From: Paenibacillus dakarensis
Lineage (GTDB): Bacteria > Bacillota > Bacilli > Paenibacillales > Paenibacillaceae
Direction: 5' to 3'
DNA: 64,000 nt
NCBI RefSeq assembly: GCF_001373415.1
Contig: NZ_CDSE01000097.1
Coordinates: 1-64,000 of the forward strand
The notes below the pieces were generated by a model. It saw nothing but the letters and a program-made list of their open reading frames with translations, did no database searches and had not been told where the DNA came from. Shown piece after piece: positions 28,127 to 36,588 of the stretch (its first letter is position 1; every line of letters begins with the position of its first letter). A program made the translations under genes and the position numbers.

Positions 28127-30421
28127 CTATCCCGCTTCATGAGTTCTCCTGTATTCCGTAGCACTGACGCCGTTCGCCCGCTTGAATGCCCGGCTAAAGG
28201 TATTGAGCGACAAATAGCCAACCAGAGCTGCAATCTCACTGACTGGCTTCCCGCTCGTCAGGAGCAGCCGCTTGGCCTCTCGCATCCGTATGTTTTCCAA
28301 ATAGTCCGAGAAATTGAGGCCGGTTTGTTCCTTGAAGAAATAGGAGACATAAGCCTCTGATGCCCGCGCTTCCTGGGCCAGAACGCTCAAGCACAGATCG
28401 CTCTCCGGGTAATGCTCATCTATGTAATGAATCAATCGTTTCGTCAAGTCATCGTTATGGCTCTTCTTCCGCTCATCGTTCTTGCGGCATAGGTTCATAA
28501 ACGAGGCCGACAGCATTTGAACGGCTTCAGCTGGGGAAAGAGCAGAGTCAGCTGTCTTTAAGGCGGTTTCGACCTCCTCTGTCATATCCAGCCCCGCCGC
28601 CTGCTCACAGCATTTGATCAATGTTCCGCTCAGTTCAAAAACGAGCAGTCTATCAACCGCCATCGGGTTTTTACTTGCCCGCCCGTTATGGTCTACAAGC
28701 TGTTCGATGAGACGGCTGGTCTCGGCCTGATTGCCCGATTTCACCAGTTGGATCAGCCTTGCCTCCACATCTGACGGATAAAAGTATCCAGGGACCGTGA
28801 TTTCCACATCCTCCGGGTAGAGAATCGGACTGCATTCGCTCCAACGGGCATGTCTCAGGACGAACTGGGCTTCACTAAAAGAACGGTAGACCTCTGTCAA
28901 CCGTGACTGACAGCCGCCTGCCGCCATATACAATCCCGCACCTGTCTCTCCTGTCAAACGGCTGTACATTTCCTCAAGCAGAGGTTTTACTCGTGATGTG
29001 AACTCCTCAGGGGATTCTTCTTCCCCGTAAAGCAGCACGGCCATTAAGTTCTCCCCTAAATCATGCACAACACCCTGTATACATAATTCTCCGATCCGGT
29101 CACGGATACCGAGCTTGGTGATATCCATTTCCGTCAATATCTCTTCATTGTAGGGTGCGTGATAACCTCGCAGCCTTAATATAACGACAGTATAATGCAA
29201 GCCGGCCAAATCCAGGCGTGAATGCTCCATCGCAGCCTCAACATCGCGCATTGACGTGTATCCGCCCTTCAACAGCCTGTCCATAAATACGCCTCTCATT
29301 TGCGGCAGCTGGGCTTCCAGCCTGTCTTTCATGGCATCATGCCTTGCAATCAGCTCAGATACCGAGCTGCGGATATCATCCACCGTATTGCGAAGAATTG
29401 TCGGTTTTTTTCCGGATCGGGATAACGGAAGTATCTGCATCAGCTTAAAGAACGGACGGCTGCTCAGGTAAGCAAAATAAGCGGCGATGATGACCCCGAG
29501 AATAAGCGCAGCTAAAAATACGCTGAGTGTAAGTTCTTTAATGTAATAAGCTTTCTCCAGCACAACCCCTTTCGGCTGTGCGGATACATAAGTCCAGTTG
29601 TTGTAAGAAGAGGTGGTTTCCGTAACGAGCATTTCACGGCCGTTCCAATTGATTTGGGAGAAGCCCCCAGTTGTGGGAAGCGCTTTCATTTCATCCCCTT
29701 TATCCTCCAGCCCGATATGGCTGATAAGGTTGCCGTTCTCATCAGCTATGTAGGCAAAGCCGCCCTGCTCTGAGTCAATGTTACGAAGCATCTCTTGAAT
29801 TTGAGCGTTGTTAATAAGTACGGTAATGACACCGCCTCCGTCCTTGTGGCCAAACGACTGCATAAAGCTGACGGCGGAATATGGCTTACCTTCATATTTA
29901 ATCTCGCTTCCCGGCAAATAGGTCTTGTAATGATAGGTGTTAAAGAGCTGGCTGCGCCACTCCTCCAGTGTCAGGTCTTCATAATGCAGCTGCATGTCGT
30001 AAAATTGATTCATCGTGTAGACCTTTCGAGGGGACACGAACATTTCACTGTTTCGAAAAGCAACATAATAATCCACGATGAAATGATTGAACATCCGATA
30101 GTCAAACAGACTTTTTTCCAAATCCCACAGTCCGTAGGGGTTTTTGCCTCCAAATGGGTCTTTAACGAATTGGAATGACGCCAGCTTGGGCTCGCTCGAC
30201 ATCTGTCTGACAATGGTCTCAATCTCAGCAAGGCGCCGGTCAAGCGCCTCTCGAATTTGACCCAATACGGCTTGGCTGCTCTTCATCGTCTCACTCTCAA
30301 CCAGATCAGAGGTTTTTTCATAGGCAAACCAGCCGACAAGCAGCGAGCTGAACAAGATCAACACATAAGGCACAAAAAACCGGAGCAAAAGGGTCGCCTG
30401 TCTGCTGGACGCTTCTTTCAC
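28127..30421 (-). CDS. AraC regulator with membrane Cache-type sensor (YesS-like)
   Basis: 764 residues. A membrane helix (about 10-30), an extracellular sensor domain of about 260 residues, a second membrane helix (about 297-320), a long linker and a C-terminal AraC helix-turn-helix pair (LSVLAQEARASEAYVSYFFK and VSEIAALVGYLSLNTFSRAF) give the architecture of YesS-type regulators. It senses a saccharide outside and controls the adjacent importer. The start is GTG at 30421 after GGAGGG. It lies upstream of the permeases in the same direction. Confidence 0.9.
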   Translation of the reverse strand: MKEASSRQATLLLRFFVPYVLILFSSLLVGWFAYEKTSDLVESETMKSSQAVLGQIREALDRRLAEIETIVRQMSSEPKLASFQFVKDPFGGKNPYGLWDLEKSLFDYRMFNHFIVDYYVAFRNSEMFVSPRKVYTMNQFYDMQLHYEDLTLEEWRSQLFNTYHYKTYLPGSEIKYEGKPYSAVSFMQSFGHKDGGGVITVLINNAQIQEMLRNIDSEQGGFAYIADENGNLISHIGLEDKGDEMKALPTTGGFSQINWNGREMLVTETTSSYNNWTYVSAQPKGVVLEKAYYIKELTLSVFLAALILGVIIAAYFAYLSSRPFFKLMQILPLSRSGKKPTILRNTVDDIRSSVSELIARHDAMKDRLEAQLPQMRGVFMDRLLKGGYTSMRDVEAAMEHSRLDLAGLHYTVVILRLRGYHAPYNEEILTEMDITKLGIRDRIGELCIQGVVHDLGENLMAVLLYGEEESPEEFTSRVKPLLEEMYSRLTGETGAGLYMAAGGCQSRLTEVYRSFSEAQFVLRHARWSECSPILYPEDVEITVPGYFYPSDVEARLIQLVKSGNQAETSRLIEQLVDHNGRASKNPMAVDRLLVFELSGTLIKCCEQAAGLDMTEEVETALKTADSALSPAEAVQMLSASFMNLCRKNDERKKSHNDDLTKRLIHYIDEHYPESDLCLSVLAQEARASEAYVSYFFKEQTGLNFSDYLENIRMREAKRLLLTSGKPVSEIAALVGYLSLNTFSRAFKRANGVSATEYRRTHEAG

Positions 30422-30576
30422 TAATTTCCCTCCTTCTCAAGTTCATTTCAAACTCAATATAGCAAAGTTGAGCGTCGCCGTCAGCAATTTTATAGGGTAG
30501 TTGATCAACGCTTTTCGCTTCCTTAAGACGGATGGGGGGCCTTTCATTTACCTCGAAGTCATCCAGCGTATTCTAG

Positions 30577-31392
30577 TCATCTTAGTCTACTTGCTCTTAA
30601 TATAAGTCCAACACCTAAATAGAGAAGTGAAGTAATTACTCCGCTAATTGGTGAAATAAGAATTTCCTTTCCTGGAGATATACTTATAAAACCCGATATG
30701 ACTAATGGATTAATCAAAGAATCTTCTACTGTATGTAATAGAACACATGGCCAAATTGATTTCGTAATCCTAAAAAGTTCGATATACATAATCGACCAGC
30801 ATAGCATAGTTAAGATCGCAACAACTATAAATATGAATCGACTAACCGGCATCACCATCAGCATATCCGTCTCCGGCAAGAACACCATATAATATGGAAC
30901 GTGCCATATTCCCCATACCAAACCAACGATCAAATATATTTTCCAATCTGTAAGATTTAATTTCACAAGCTGTGACGTTAGAAACCCACGCCAAACCGTC
31001 TCTTCGAAGATATTCTTTATAAACCCCACTAACAACGTGCTAAAAAAGACTCCCATAAATATTTTCAGATTAAGTTCAGATAAGTCGATCCATTTTGCAA
31101 TATCACCAATTATTAAAGTGATACCGGTTACAACAGGAAAAATGAATACAGAGATTAAATACCATTTAAAATTCTTTATGAAATTGGGCTTTATCCCCAC
31201 CTCTTTCCAACCCGCCTTAGATAGTAAAAGAAGTGTAAAAGCCGTTAGCATAGGGAGTATTAGCCATATCCCCATACCAAGTGAGTCTCCTTTTGGTTGT
31301 TCTGTAAGAAGTGAGTCCACAAGAACGCCTATCCATCCACTTACTATTACAATAGATACAAATACAATAATATTACGGATACCTGAATTCAT
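30577..31392 (-). CDS. CPBP family intramembrane metalloprotease
   Basis: 271 residues with about eight hydrophobic segments. The active-site motifs of the CPBP (Abi/Rce1) family are intact: EETVWRGFL (paired Glu and Arg), GIWHVPYY (His) and LLHTVEDS (His). Members cleave or process membrane substrates or serve as immunity and anti-bacteriocin proteins. GAGAGG precedes the ATG at 31392, which is preferred to 31434. No bacteriocin gene is near. Confidence 0.88.
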   Translation of the reverse strand: MNSGIRNIIVFVSIVIVSGWIGVLVDSLLTEQPKGDSLGMGIWLILPMLTAFTLLLLSKAGWKEVGIKPNFIKNFKWYLISVFIFPVVTGITLIIGDIAKWIDLSELNLKIFMGVFFSTLLVGFIKNIFEETVWRGFLTSQLVKLNLTDWKIYLIVGLVWGIWHVPYYMVFLPETDMLMVMPVSRFIFIVVAILTMLCWSIMYIELFRITKSIWPCVLLHTVEDSLINPLVISGFISISPGKEILISPISGVITSLLYLGVGLILRASRLR

Positions 31393-31533
31393 CTTATCCT
31401 CTCCCTGAACAAGCCTTGTTCTAAACCAATTCATGGAAGTCTATGTCTCTATTTCCTAAAAGGAACTTAGCTAACGTTACCTTTTATATGACCTCGAGAG
31501 ACAAAAGATGCATAAACTCCGAGAGCGTGAATG

Positions 31534-31576
31534 ACAAATCCCCAAGGTCAGCCGTTAAGCCGTCTTGGGGATTTGT
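31534..31576 (-). terminator. Terminator after first SDR gene
   Basis: AAATCCCCAAG (31536-31546) pairs with CTTGGGGATTT (31564-31574), with an inner partly paired GGC/GCC stem. The same 11-base arms recur at 32950-32988 after the second SDR gene, so the terminator was copied with the gene. Confidence 0.75.
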
Positions 31577-31599
31577 CGATTCCTTATATATTAACGCAA

Positions 31600-32343
31600 T
31601 TATTGAACAGATAGACCACCATCAGCGATAAATTCTGAACCAGTGGAGTAGCTGGATTCATCAGAAGCGAGATAGAGCACAAGATTAGTTAGTTCTTCCG
31701 GTTGTGCAGCTCTTCCCAGAGGAATGGCCTTGTTAACCTCAGCAGCCATTTCCTTCGTTAAGTCATTTGTGGTCAACGGGGTTATTACGGATCCAGGATG
31801 TACAGAATTCACTCGAATACCATACTGGCTGAACTCAAGAGCAGCGGCTTTAGTCAACCCTCTGACCGCAAACTTGGAAGCAACATACGAGGACTGGTTC
31901 ATGAAAGCAACCATCCCAGCGAGAGAGGAAACATTTACAATAGAACCGTTTGTTGTTTTTCTCATGGACGGTAGAACCGCTTTCATGCCAAGAAAAACAG
32001 ATAACTGGTTCACATCAATGACTCTCTGATACTCTTCTATAGTCGTTTCTTCAAGACGCTTATTGGGTGCACCAATACCAGCATTGTTGACCAACACATT
32101 GACAGGTCCAAATGCAGCTTCTGCTTCCGCAACAACCTTCTCCCAGTCAAAAGCGCTAGCTACGTTTTGTTGGACAAATATAACGTTTTCTCCCAGCTCA
32201 GCGGCTAATGCTTGTCCTTCATCCACAAGGATATCTGTGAAGACTACCTTTGCACCTTCACTTACAAATCTTCTTACATGGGACGCTCCCATTCCTCGTG
32301 ATCCACCCGTGATGATAGCTACTTTACCATTTAGTCTTCCCAT
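31600..32343 (-). CDS. Short-chain dehydrogenase/reductase, copy 1
   Basis: 247 residues. Classical SDR: cofactor motif TGGSRGMG (residues 12-19), NNAG at about 87-90, catalytic Ser in VNVSSLAG, and Tyr-x3-Lys in YVASK. It oxidises or reduces an alcohol/ketone with NAD(P). It is about three quarters identical by eye to copy 2 at 33015, including the C-terminal SSYSTGxEFIxDGGLSVQ. GAGGATAAA precedes the ATG. The upstream region is also duplicated. A TetR-type gene lies beyond copy 2 and probably regulates both. Confidence 0.92.
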   Translation of the reverse strand: MGRLNGKVAIITGGSRGMGASHVRRFVSEGAKVVFTDILVDEGQALAAELGENVIFVQQNVASAFDWEKVVAEAEAAFGPVNVLVNNAGIGAPNKRLEETTIEEYQRVIDVNQLSVFLGMKAVLPSMRKTTNGSIVNVSSLAGMVAFMNQSSYVASKFAVRGLTKAAALEFSQYGIRVNSVHPGSVITPLTTNDLTKEMAAEVNKAIPLGRAAQPEELTNLVLYLASDESSYSTGSEFIADGGLSVQ

Positions 32344-32349
32344 TATTTT

Positions 32350-32456
32350 ATCCTCCTTAATAATTAAGAATAATTCTAATCTAGAGAGCTTTCATGGAAT
32401 AGTATATTTAATGAATGCGCTTGCTTCAATCAGCAGGATAATTCGAAATGTAGCTT
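32350..32456 (-). promoter_or_regulatory. Upstream region of SDR copy 1, shared with copy 2
   Basis: It carries blocks also present in the same order upstream of copy 2: AATCTAGA, AGTATATTTA, CTTCAATCA, then GAAATGTAGCTTAGTAG (GAAATGCAGCTTAGTAG in copy 2). Conservation outside the coding part suggests promoter and operator sequences under common control. Confidence 0.5.
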
Positions 32457-32630
32457 AGTAGACATATATAAATAAAACATTGTTTAAGTTTGTATATTTC
32501 AAGAATAACTGGCTCAGTTCTGAGGAGTAAGAATAGATACCTTTAATTTATTTTCTGAATTATGGAATGGAGGCCAGGTTATTGTTTAATATATTTAAGA
32601 TAGTATTTTATGGGGAAGGGAGAGGTATTA

Positions 32631-32915
32631 TTGTTTTCAACAAAAATTAAATGGTTATATGGTTCTTCAATAATTGCGGGAATTATACTCATCATAATTG
32701 GTTTAGCACTCTTTATTCCAAGAGTAACAAGATCGGACACGCCGGATTTATATTATTATAATATATATACTTTACGTCTCCTTCTTCCTGCAGCTGGCTT
32801 ACTTCTAATCGTAATGGGCATATCCGTATATTTTATATTTAATTCACTTAAAGAAGAAATTTTAATTCTCCAAGAAAATTATAGGTCATTAGATAAAAAA
32901 ATCACAAAGCGATAA
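32631..32915 (+). CDS. Small two-helix membrane protein
   Basis: 94 residues with two hydrophobic segments (about 11-31 and 52-72) and a C-terminal coiled-coil-like tail (LKEEILILQENYRSLDKKI). The frame opens at 32610, but GGGAGAGG lies right before an in-frame TTG at 32631, which I take as the start. It is inserted between the two SDR copies on the opposite strand. The function is unknown. Confidence 0.5.
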   Translation: MFSTKIKWLYGSSIIAGIILIIIGLALFIPRVTRSDTPDLYYYNIYTLRLLLPAAGLLLIVMGISVYFIFNSLKEEILILQENYRSLDKKITKR

Positions 32916-32948
32916 ATCGTTTGGCAGATAGAATACAGATTTCTTAAA

Positions 32949-32994
32949 AAAATCCCCAAGCCGGCCAACAGCCGAACCTTGGGGATTTGTTTTT
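32949..32994 (+). terminator. Bidirectional terminator between small membrane protein and SDR copy 2
   Basis: AAATCCCCAAG (32950-32960) pairs with CTTGGGGATTT (32978-32988), with an A run on the left and TTTGTTTTT on the right, so it can work on both strands. The arms are the same as those at 31534-31576. Confidence 0.85.
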
Positions 32995-33014
32995 CCTTCA
33001 TATATTAACGACAA

Positions 33015-33761
33015 TCATTGAACGGAAAGACCGCCGTCAACGATAAATTCTGCCCCAGTGGAGTAACTGGATTCATCTGAAGCGAGATAGAGAACTATAC
33101 TCGATATTTCTTCTGGTTGTGCAGATCTTCCTAAAGGGATACTATTTCCAACCTCAGCAGCATGCAGTTCTTTCGCTCCAGCACTTCTGGTCAATGGGGT
33201 ATCTATCGATCCTGGATGTACTGAATTTACTCGAATACCATACTCACTAAACTCAAGAGCCGCGGCTTTTGATAAGCCTCTGACGGCAAACTTGGAGGCA
33301 ATATACGGAGCCTGATTTTTGAATCCAATGATTCCACCGAGAGAAGATATATTTACAATCGAGCCGTTTTCCGTTTTTCGCATGGACGGTAGAACTGCTT
33401 TCATACCAAGAAAAACGGATAGCTGGTTTACATCAACAACTTTCTGGTATTCTTCCTCAGTGGTTTCTGTAAGACCCTTAATTGGCCCCATAATACCTGC
33501 ATTATTTACCAATATACTGACAGGTCCAAACGCAGCCTCAGCTTCAACAACAACCTTCTCCCAGTCAGACGCACTCGATACATCTTGTTTCATAAATCTT
33601 GCATTTTCTCCAAGTTCAGCGGCTAATGCTTGTCCTTCATTCACGAGGATATCAGTGAAAACTACCTTAGCGCCTTCACTTATAAATCTTCGTACGTGAG
33701 AAGCTCCCATTCCTCTTGATCCACCCGTGATGATCGCTACTTTACCATCTAGTCTTCCCAT
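33015..33761 (-). CDS. Short-chain dehydrogenase/reductase, copy 2
   Basis: 248 residues, classical SDR with TGGSRGMG, NNAG, catalytic Ser in VNISSLGG and YIASK. It is a close tandem paralogue of the gene at 31600-32343. Differences cluster in the substrate loop after TPLT (residues about 190-215), so the two enzymes may differ in substrate. GAGGAGG stands 8 bases before the ATG at 33761; the in-frame start at 33785 lacks a site. Confidence 0.92.
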   Translation of the reverse strand: MGRLDGKVAIITGGSRGMGASHVRRFISEGAKVVFTDILVNEGQALAAELGENARFMKQDVSSASDWEKVVVEAEAAFGPVSILVNNAGIMGPIKGLTETTEEEYQKVVDVNQLSVFLGMKAVLPSMRKTENGSIVNISSLGGIIGFKNQAPYIASKFAVRGLSKAAALEFSEYGIRVNSVHPGSIDTPLTRSAGAKELHAAEVGNSIPLGRSAQPEEISSIVLYLASDESSYSTGAEFIVDGGLSVQ

Positions 33762-33785
33762 AAACTTATCCTCCTCTGTATTCAA

Positions 33786-33885
33786 GAATTATTCCAATCT
33801 AGACAACACGATGTCCATGAACTAGTATATTTACTGGATACTATAACTTCAATCAACAAAAGAAATTGAAATGCAGCTTAGTAGT
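33786..33885 (-). promoter_or_regulatory. Upstream region of SDR copy 2, shared with copy 1
   Basis: It shows AATCTAGA, AGTATATTTA, CTTCAATCA and GAAATGCAGCTTAGTAG in the same order as upstream of copy 1, and lies directly between copy 2 and the divergent TetR gene. The last block is the best candidate for a TetR operator, but no clean palindrome is visible. Confidence 0.5.
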
Positions 33886-33934
33886 TAAAATGGAAGTCGA
33901 TGTCTAGAAAATAGAAAAATGAGGGGGATTTGAA

Positions 33935-34492
33935 ATGCAAAAATCAATTGATCCACGAGTTATTCGTACGCGGCGGTTACTTATGAACGCTTTGACGGAA
34001 CTCATTGTAGAAGAGGGTGTTAACGCCGTTACTATTCGCGAAATCGTGCGGAAAGCGGAGGTTAACCGCTCAACCTTCTACCTTCATTTTTTCGATAAGC
34101 AGGACATATTGACCCAAATGCAAGACGAGATCTTGAACGAACTGGCGGAATCATTGAAATTCCCGGCATTTACATATGAAGCAGCATTACATGATTATCA
34201 AAACTCAAAAATACCAATCAAATCCCTTGTTTCCCTGATCCAGCATATTCAGAAGCACGCTTCTCTTTATCAAACGATGTTAAATGAAAGAGACTTCCGT
34301 GAACGGTTCACGGAAGTTATTAGAACAGAAGCATTTCGATTACAAAATAGCTTCTGGGAAGCAGCGTTTGTGTCGAACGGAGCTGTCGGAGTCATTCTTT
34401 ACTGGTTAGAGAGCGGCATGAAGGAATCCATCATGGAAATGAGTTTATGGCTCACTCGAGTTAGTTTGGTTCCATTAGGAAAGTTCGCATGA
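33935..34492 (+). CDS. TetR/AcrR-family transcriptional regulator
   Basis: 185 residues. The N-terminal helix-turn-helix is typical: RRLLMNALTELIVEEG, then VTIREIVRKAEVNRSTFYLHF. The C-terminal ligand domain ends with a segment common in TetR proteins of the DhaS-like/C-terminal 'YWLESGMKES' type. AGGGGG precedes the ATG. It is divergent from SDR copy 2 and likely represses the SDR pair in response to a small molecule substrate. Confidence 0.9.
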   Translation: MQKSIDPRVIRTRRLLMNALTELIVEEGVNAVTIREIVRKAEVNRSTFYLHFFDKQDILTQMQDEILNELAESLKFPAFTYEAALHDYQNSKIPIKSLVSLIQHIQKHASLYQTMLNERDFRERFTEVIRTEAFRLQNSFWEAAFVSNGAVGVILYWLESGMKESIMEMSLWLTRVSLVPLGKFA

Positions 34493-34529
34493 CCTGCTGC
34501 TCTGTCATCGTGCTTAGATATAGGTTTAA

Positions 34530-34643
34530 TTAACTTACATCCTTGGATATGAATTTTATTTCCTTCCACTCTTTATCTGTCATTATAAATATTAGTTCAA
34601 CTATTCCCTTGAACCTTTTGTCAGCTGGGTTAAAACTAATCAT
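34530..34643 (-). CDS. Possible small ORF or gene fragment
   Basis: 37 codons, MISFNPADKRFKGIVELI and then MTDKEWKEIKFISKDVS, with a coding-like composition but no proper ribosome binding site. It sits in the 432-base stretch between TetR and the next terminator, which otherwise holds only two hairpins. It may be the tail of a decayed gene. Confidence 0.25.
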   Translation of the reverse strand: MISFNPADKRFKGIVELIFIMTDKEWKEIKFISKDVS

Positions 34644-34716
34644 TCCTATTCTATTTTATATATCTTTTATTCCATAGATTAGTCTATCAATTCTTTGGGC
34701 CTTCATCTTGATGATA

Positions 34717-34778
34717 AAAACACCTTCAAGATTACCACCACTTATTACCATATAGTGGCATTCTCTTGAAGGTGTTTT
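34717..34778 (+). terminator. Long hairpin, probable terminator of the TetR gene
   Basis: AAAACACCTTCAAGA (34717-34731) pairs perfectly with 34764-34778, with an inner CCACT/AGTGG pair, giving a 62-base cruciform-like hairpin ending in TTTT. Confidence 0.6.
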
Positions 34779-34860
34779 ACTGGTCTCAAGTTGGAGGGTC
34801 AATCCCGAATATCCTAGCTGCCTGTTCATCTTGTCGGATCAGACATGACTACCCAAAAAA

Positions 34861-34893
34861 AGCTATCCTTCCGTTATTAACAAAAGGATAGCC
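34861..34893 (-). terminator. Terminator of the Ugp/TarJ-like operon
   Basis: On the minus strand GCTATCCTT and AAGGATAGC (9-base perfect arms at 34862-34870 and 34884-34892) are followed by seven T. It lies 32 bases after the TIM-barrel stop and closes the eight-gene operon. Confidence 0.9.
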
Positions 34894-34924
34894 CGCTTGG
34901 AACATTATATATTCGTATTCGAAC

Positions 34925-35728
34925 TTAAGCCGTTTGAGTAGAGGCATGCTTTTTCAGCTCATGTTCAACCATTTCGGCATGATGCAGCACGGTGTCAACC
35001 GGTGTATCGAATTGATATTCCAGAATGCTCCGGAAGGAATGCGGCAAACTGCCGAGAGCTTCCCAAATCGGAGTCCATTCCATATCTCCCTCTCCAACAG
35101 GCTGATGAAGGTCGTCCTTGCCATCGTTATCATGCAGGTGTACCGCACTCAGGCGCTTCCCTAATTGGCGGATAACCAGCGGTGTATCCCAGCCGTTAAT
35201 AAAAGCATGACCCACATCAACCAGGGCGCTGATCGTAGGAATCTCTTCAAACAGCCTTACGAATTCTTCACTATTAAACAGAGCCGTCTCTCCAAAGCCG
35301 ACATTTTCAACAGCCAGATCAATGCCGAGACGCTGTGCCTCATCTCCTAACCGCTTCAGGTTCTCTTTGGCTCGATCTTGGGATTCCTTCCGGAGGAACA
35401 GCGGTGTAGAATAGAGGCTCGGGTGCAGCACCATTTGTTCTGCTCCGATATGTGCGGACCAGGCGAGACACTCTTTATATACTTCATACGAGTAATTTCG
35501 GATCACTTCGAAACGGGCGGAAGCCAGGTTCAGCTCCCAGATCGGAGAATGAACACTAAGAGGTCCTGAATGCTGTTTAAAGCGGCTGAATTCCGAGCTC
35601 CAGTTCAGCGGCTCCAGCCAGTTCGGACCATCCATCGAAATTTCCAAGCCCCCGGACCATCTCTCAAGCAACTCCTGACAGTCGTCAATCCTGTTCATGT
35701 AAGGAAGCATATTAATAAAAATAGCCAT
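34925..35728 (-). CDS. Sugar phosphate isomerase/epimerase-like TIM barrel
   Basis: 267 residues. Xylose isomerase-like TIM barrel: DLAVENVGFGE (metal Glu), SALVDVGHAFING (Asp, His), VHLHDNDGKDDLH (His and Asp) and RSILEYQFD (Glu). It probably isomerises or epimerises a polyol phosphate or related compound. The ATG at 35728 is preferred, since the GTG at 35737 lies inside the AAAGGGTGAG binding site. Last gene of the operon; its neighbours suggest a role with sugar or polyol phosphates released from phosphodiesters. Confidence 0.82.
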   Translation of the reverse strand: MAIFINMLPYMNRIDDCQELLERWSGGLEISMDGPNWLEPLNWSSEFSRFKQHSGPLSVHSPIWELNLASARFEVIRNYSYEVYKECLAWSAHIGAEQMVLHPSLYSTPLFLRKESQDRAKENLKRLGDEAQRLGIDLAVENVGFGETALFNSEEFVRLFEEIPTISALVDVGHAFINGWDTPLVIRQLGKRLSAVHLHDNDGKDDLHQPVGEGDMEWTPIWEALGSLPHSFRSILEYQFDTPVDTVLHHAEMVEHELKKHASTQTA

Positions 35729-35771
35729 ATGTCTCACCCTTTACGATTTATTAATTTCCCCTATAATCCTC

Positions 35772-36560
35772 TTATTCTTTCAGCGATCCGAGCATGGCGG
35801 ATTCGTTCAGTTGAGAACGCAAGCGCATTGCGGGCAGTAGATCATTCACGGTCATCAACTTGATACCGCAATCCCAGGAAAACTGCACCTCTTCTTCCGT
35901 GTCCGGGCAATAGCACCATACCAACTTCCCTGCTTCTCTATAGGGCTCTATATCCTCCGGAAACAACAGCTTCATACTAAATGCAACAGCCCACATCTTC
36001 GAGATTGTCCCTTCTTCTCCATGAACATAATTGGACATTAACCTGGCAGGAAAACCCTGTGTCTTCATGTGATAGCGATCATGAATATAACCAAGCACCT
36101 CGGCATCGAAGCAAGTAAACACACACCGGGACAGATAGCCGTATTCCCCAAGAAGCGCAACAGCAGCATCCACTGCCTCCTTGGCATCCTCGCTAGACTT
36201 GATCTCTACGTTAAGCAGCACATCCGGGTATGAGGAAAGTAGTTCGCACAGCTCATCCAGTGTAGGTATCTTCAAACCTTCAAACGTCGGGCTGAACCAG
36301 CCTCCGGCATCCAGCTGCTTCAGCTCCGCCAGCGTATAGTCTCTCACTCGTCCCATTCCGTTTGTTGTCCGGTCCACGGTTTCGTCATGGATAACCATTA
36401 AACATTTGTCCTTCGAGAGCCGCAGGTCGAACTCTATCATCTGAACCCCAAGCTCCAGCGCCATATAAAATGATAGCAGTGTGTTCTCCGGATACGCAGA
36501 CTTCCAGCCACGATGTCCGGCTATCGTAAGTGTTGACTGTCCTTCAAGCTGTTCAATCAT
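35772..36560 (-). CDS. Glycerophosphodiester phosphodiesterase, cytoplasmic UgpQ/GlpQ-like
   Basis: 262 residues without a signal peptide. Catalytic residues of the GDPD family are in place: HRG near the N-terminus, PENTLLSF (Glu), EFDLRLSKD (Glu, Asp) and HDETVDRTTNG (second His). It hydrolyses glycerophosphodiesters to glycerol 3-phosphate and an alcohol. It is encoded 28 bases after the binding protein, so it acts on the imported substrate, as UgpQ does in E. coli. GGGGAG precedes the ATG. Confidence 0.93.
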   Translation of the reverse strand: MIEQLEGQSTLTIAGHRGWKSAYPENTLLSFYMALELGVQMIEFDLRLSKDKCLMVIHDETVDRTTNGMGRVRDYTLAELKQLDAGGWFSPTFEGLKIPTLDELCELLSSYPDVLLNVEIKSSEDAKEAVDAAVALLGEYGYLSRCVFTCFDAEVLGYIHDRYHMKTQGFPARLMSNYVHGEEGTISKMWAVAFSMKLLFPEDIEPYREAGKLVWCYCPDTEEEVQFSWDCGIKLMTVNDLLPAMRLRSQLNESAMLGSLKE

Positions 36561-36588
36561 ATATTTTCTCCCCTCTCCCGCTCTAAAG

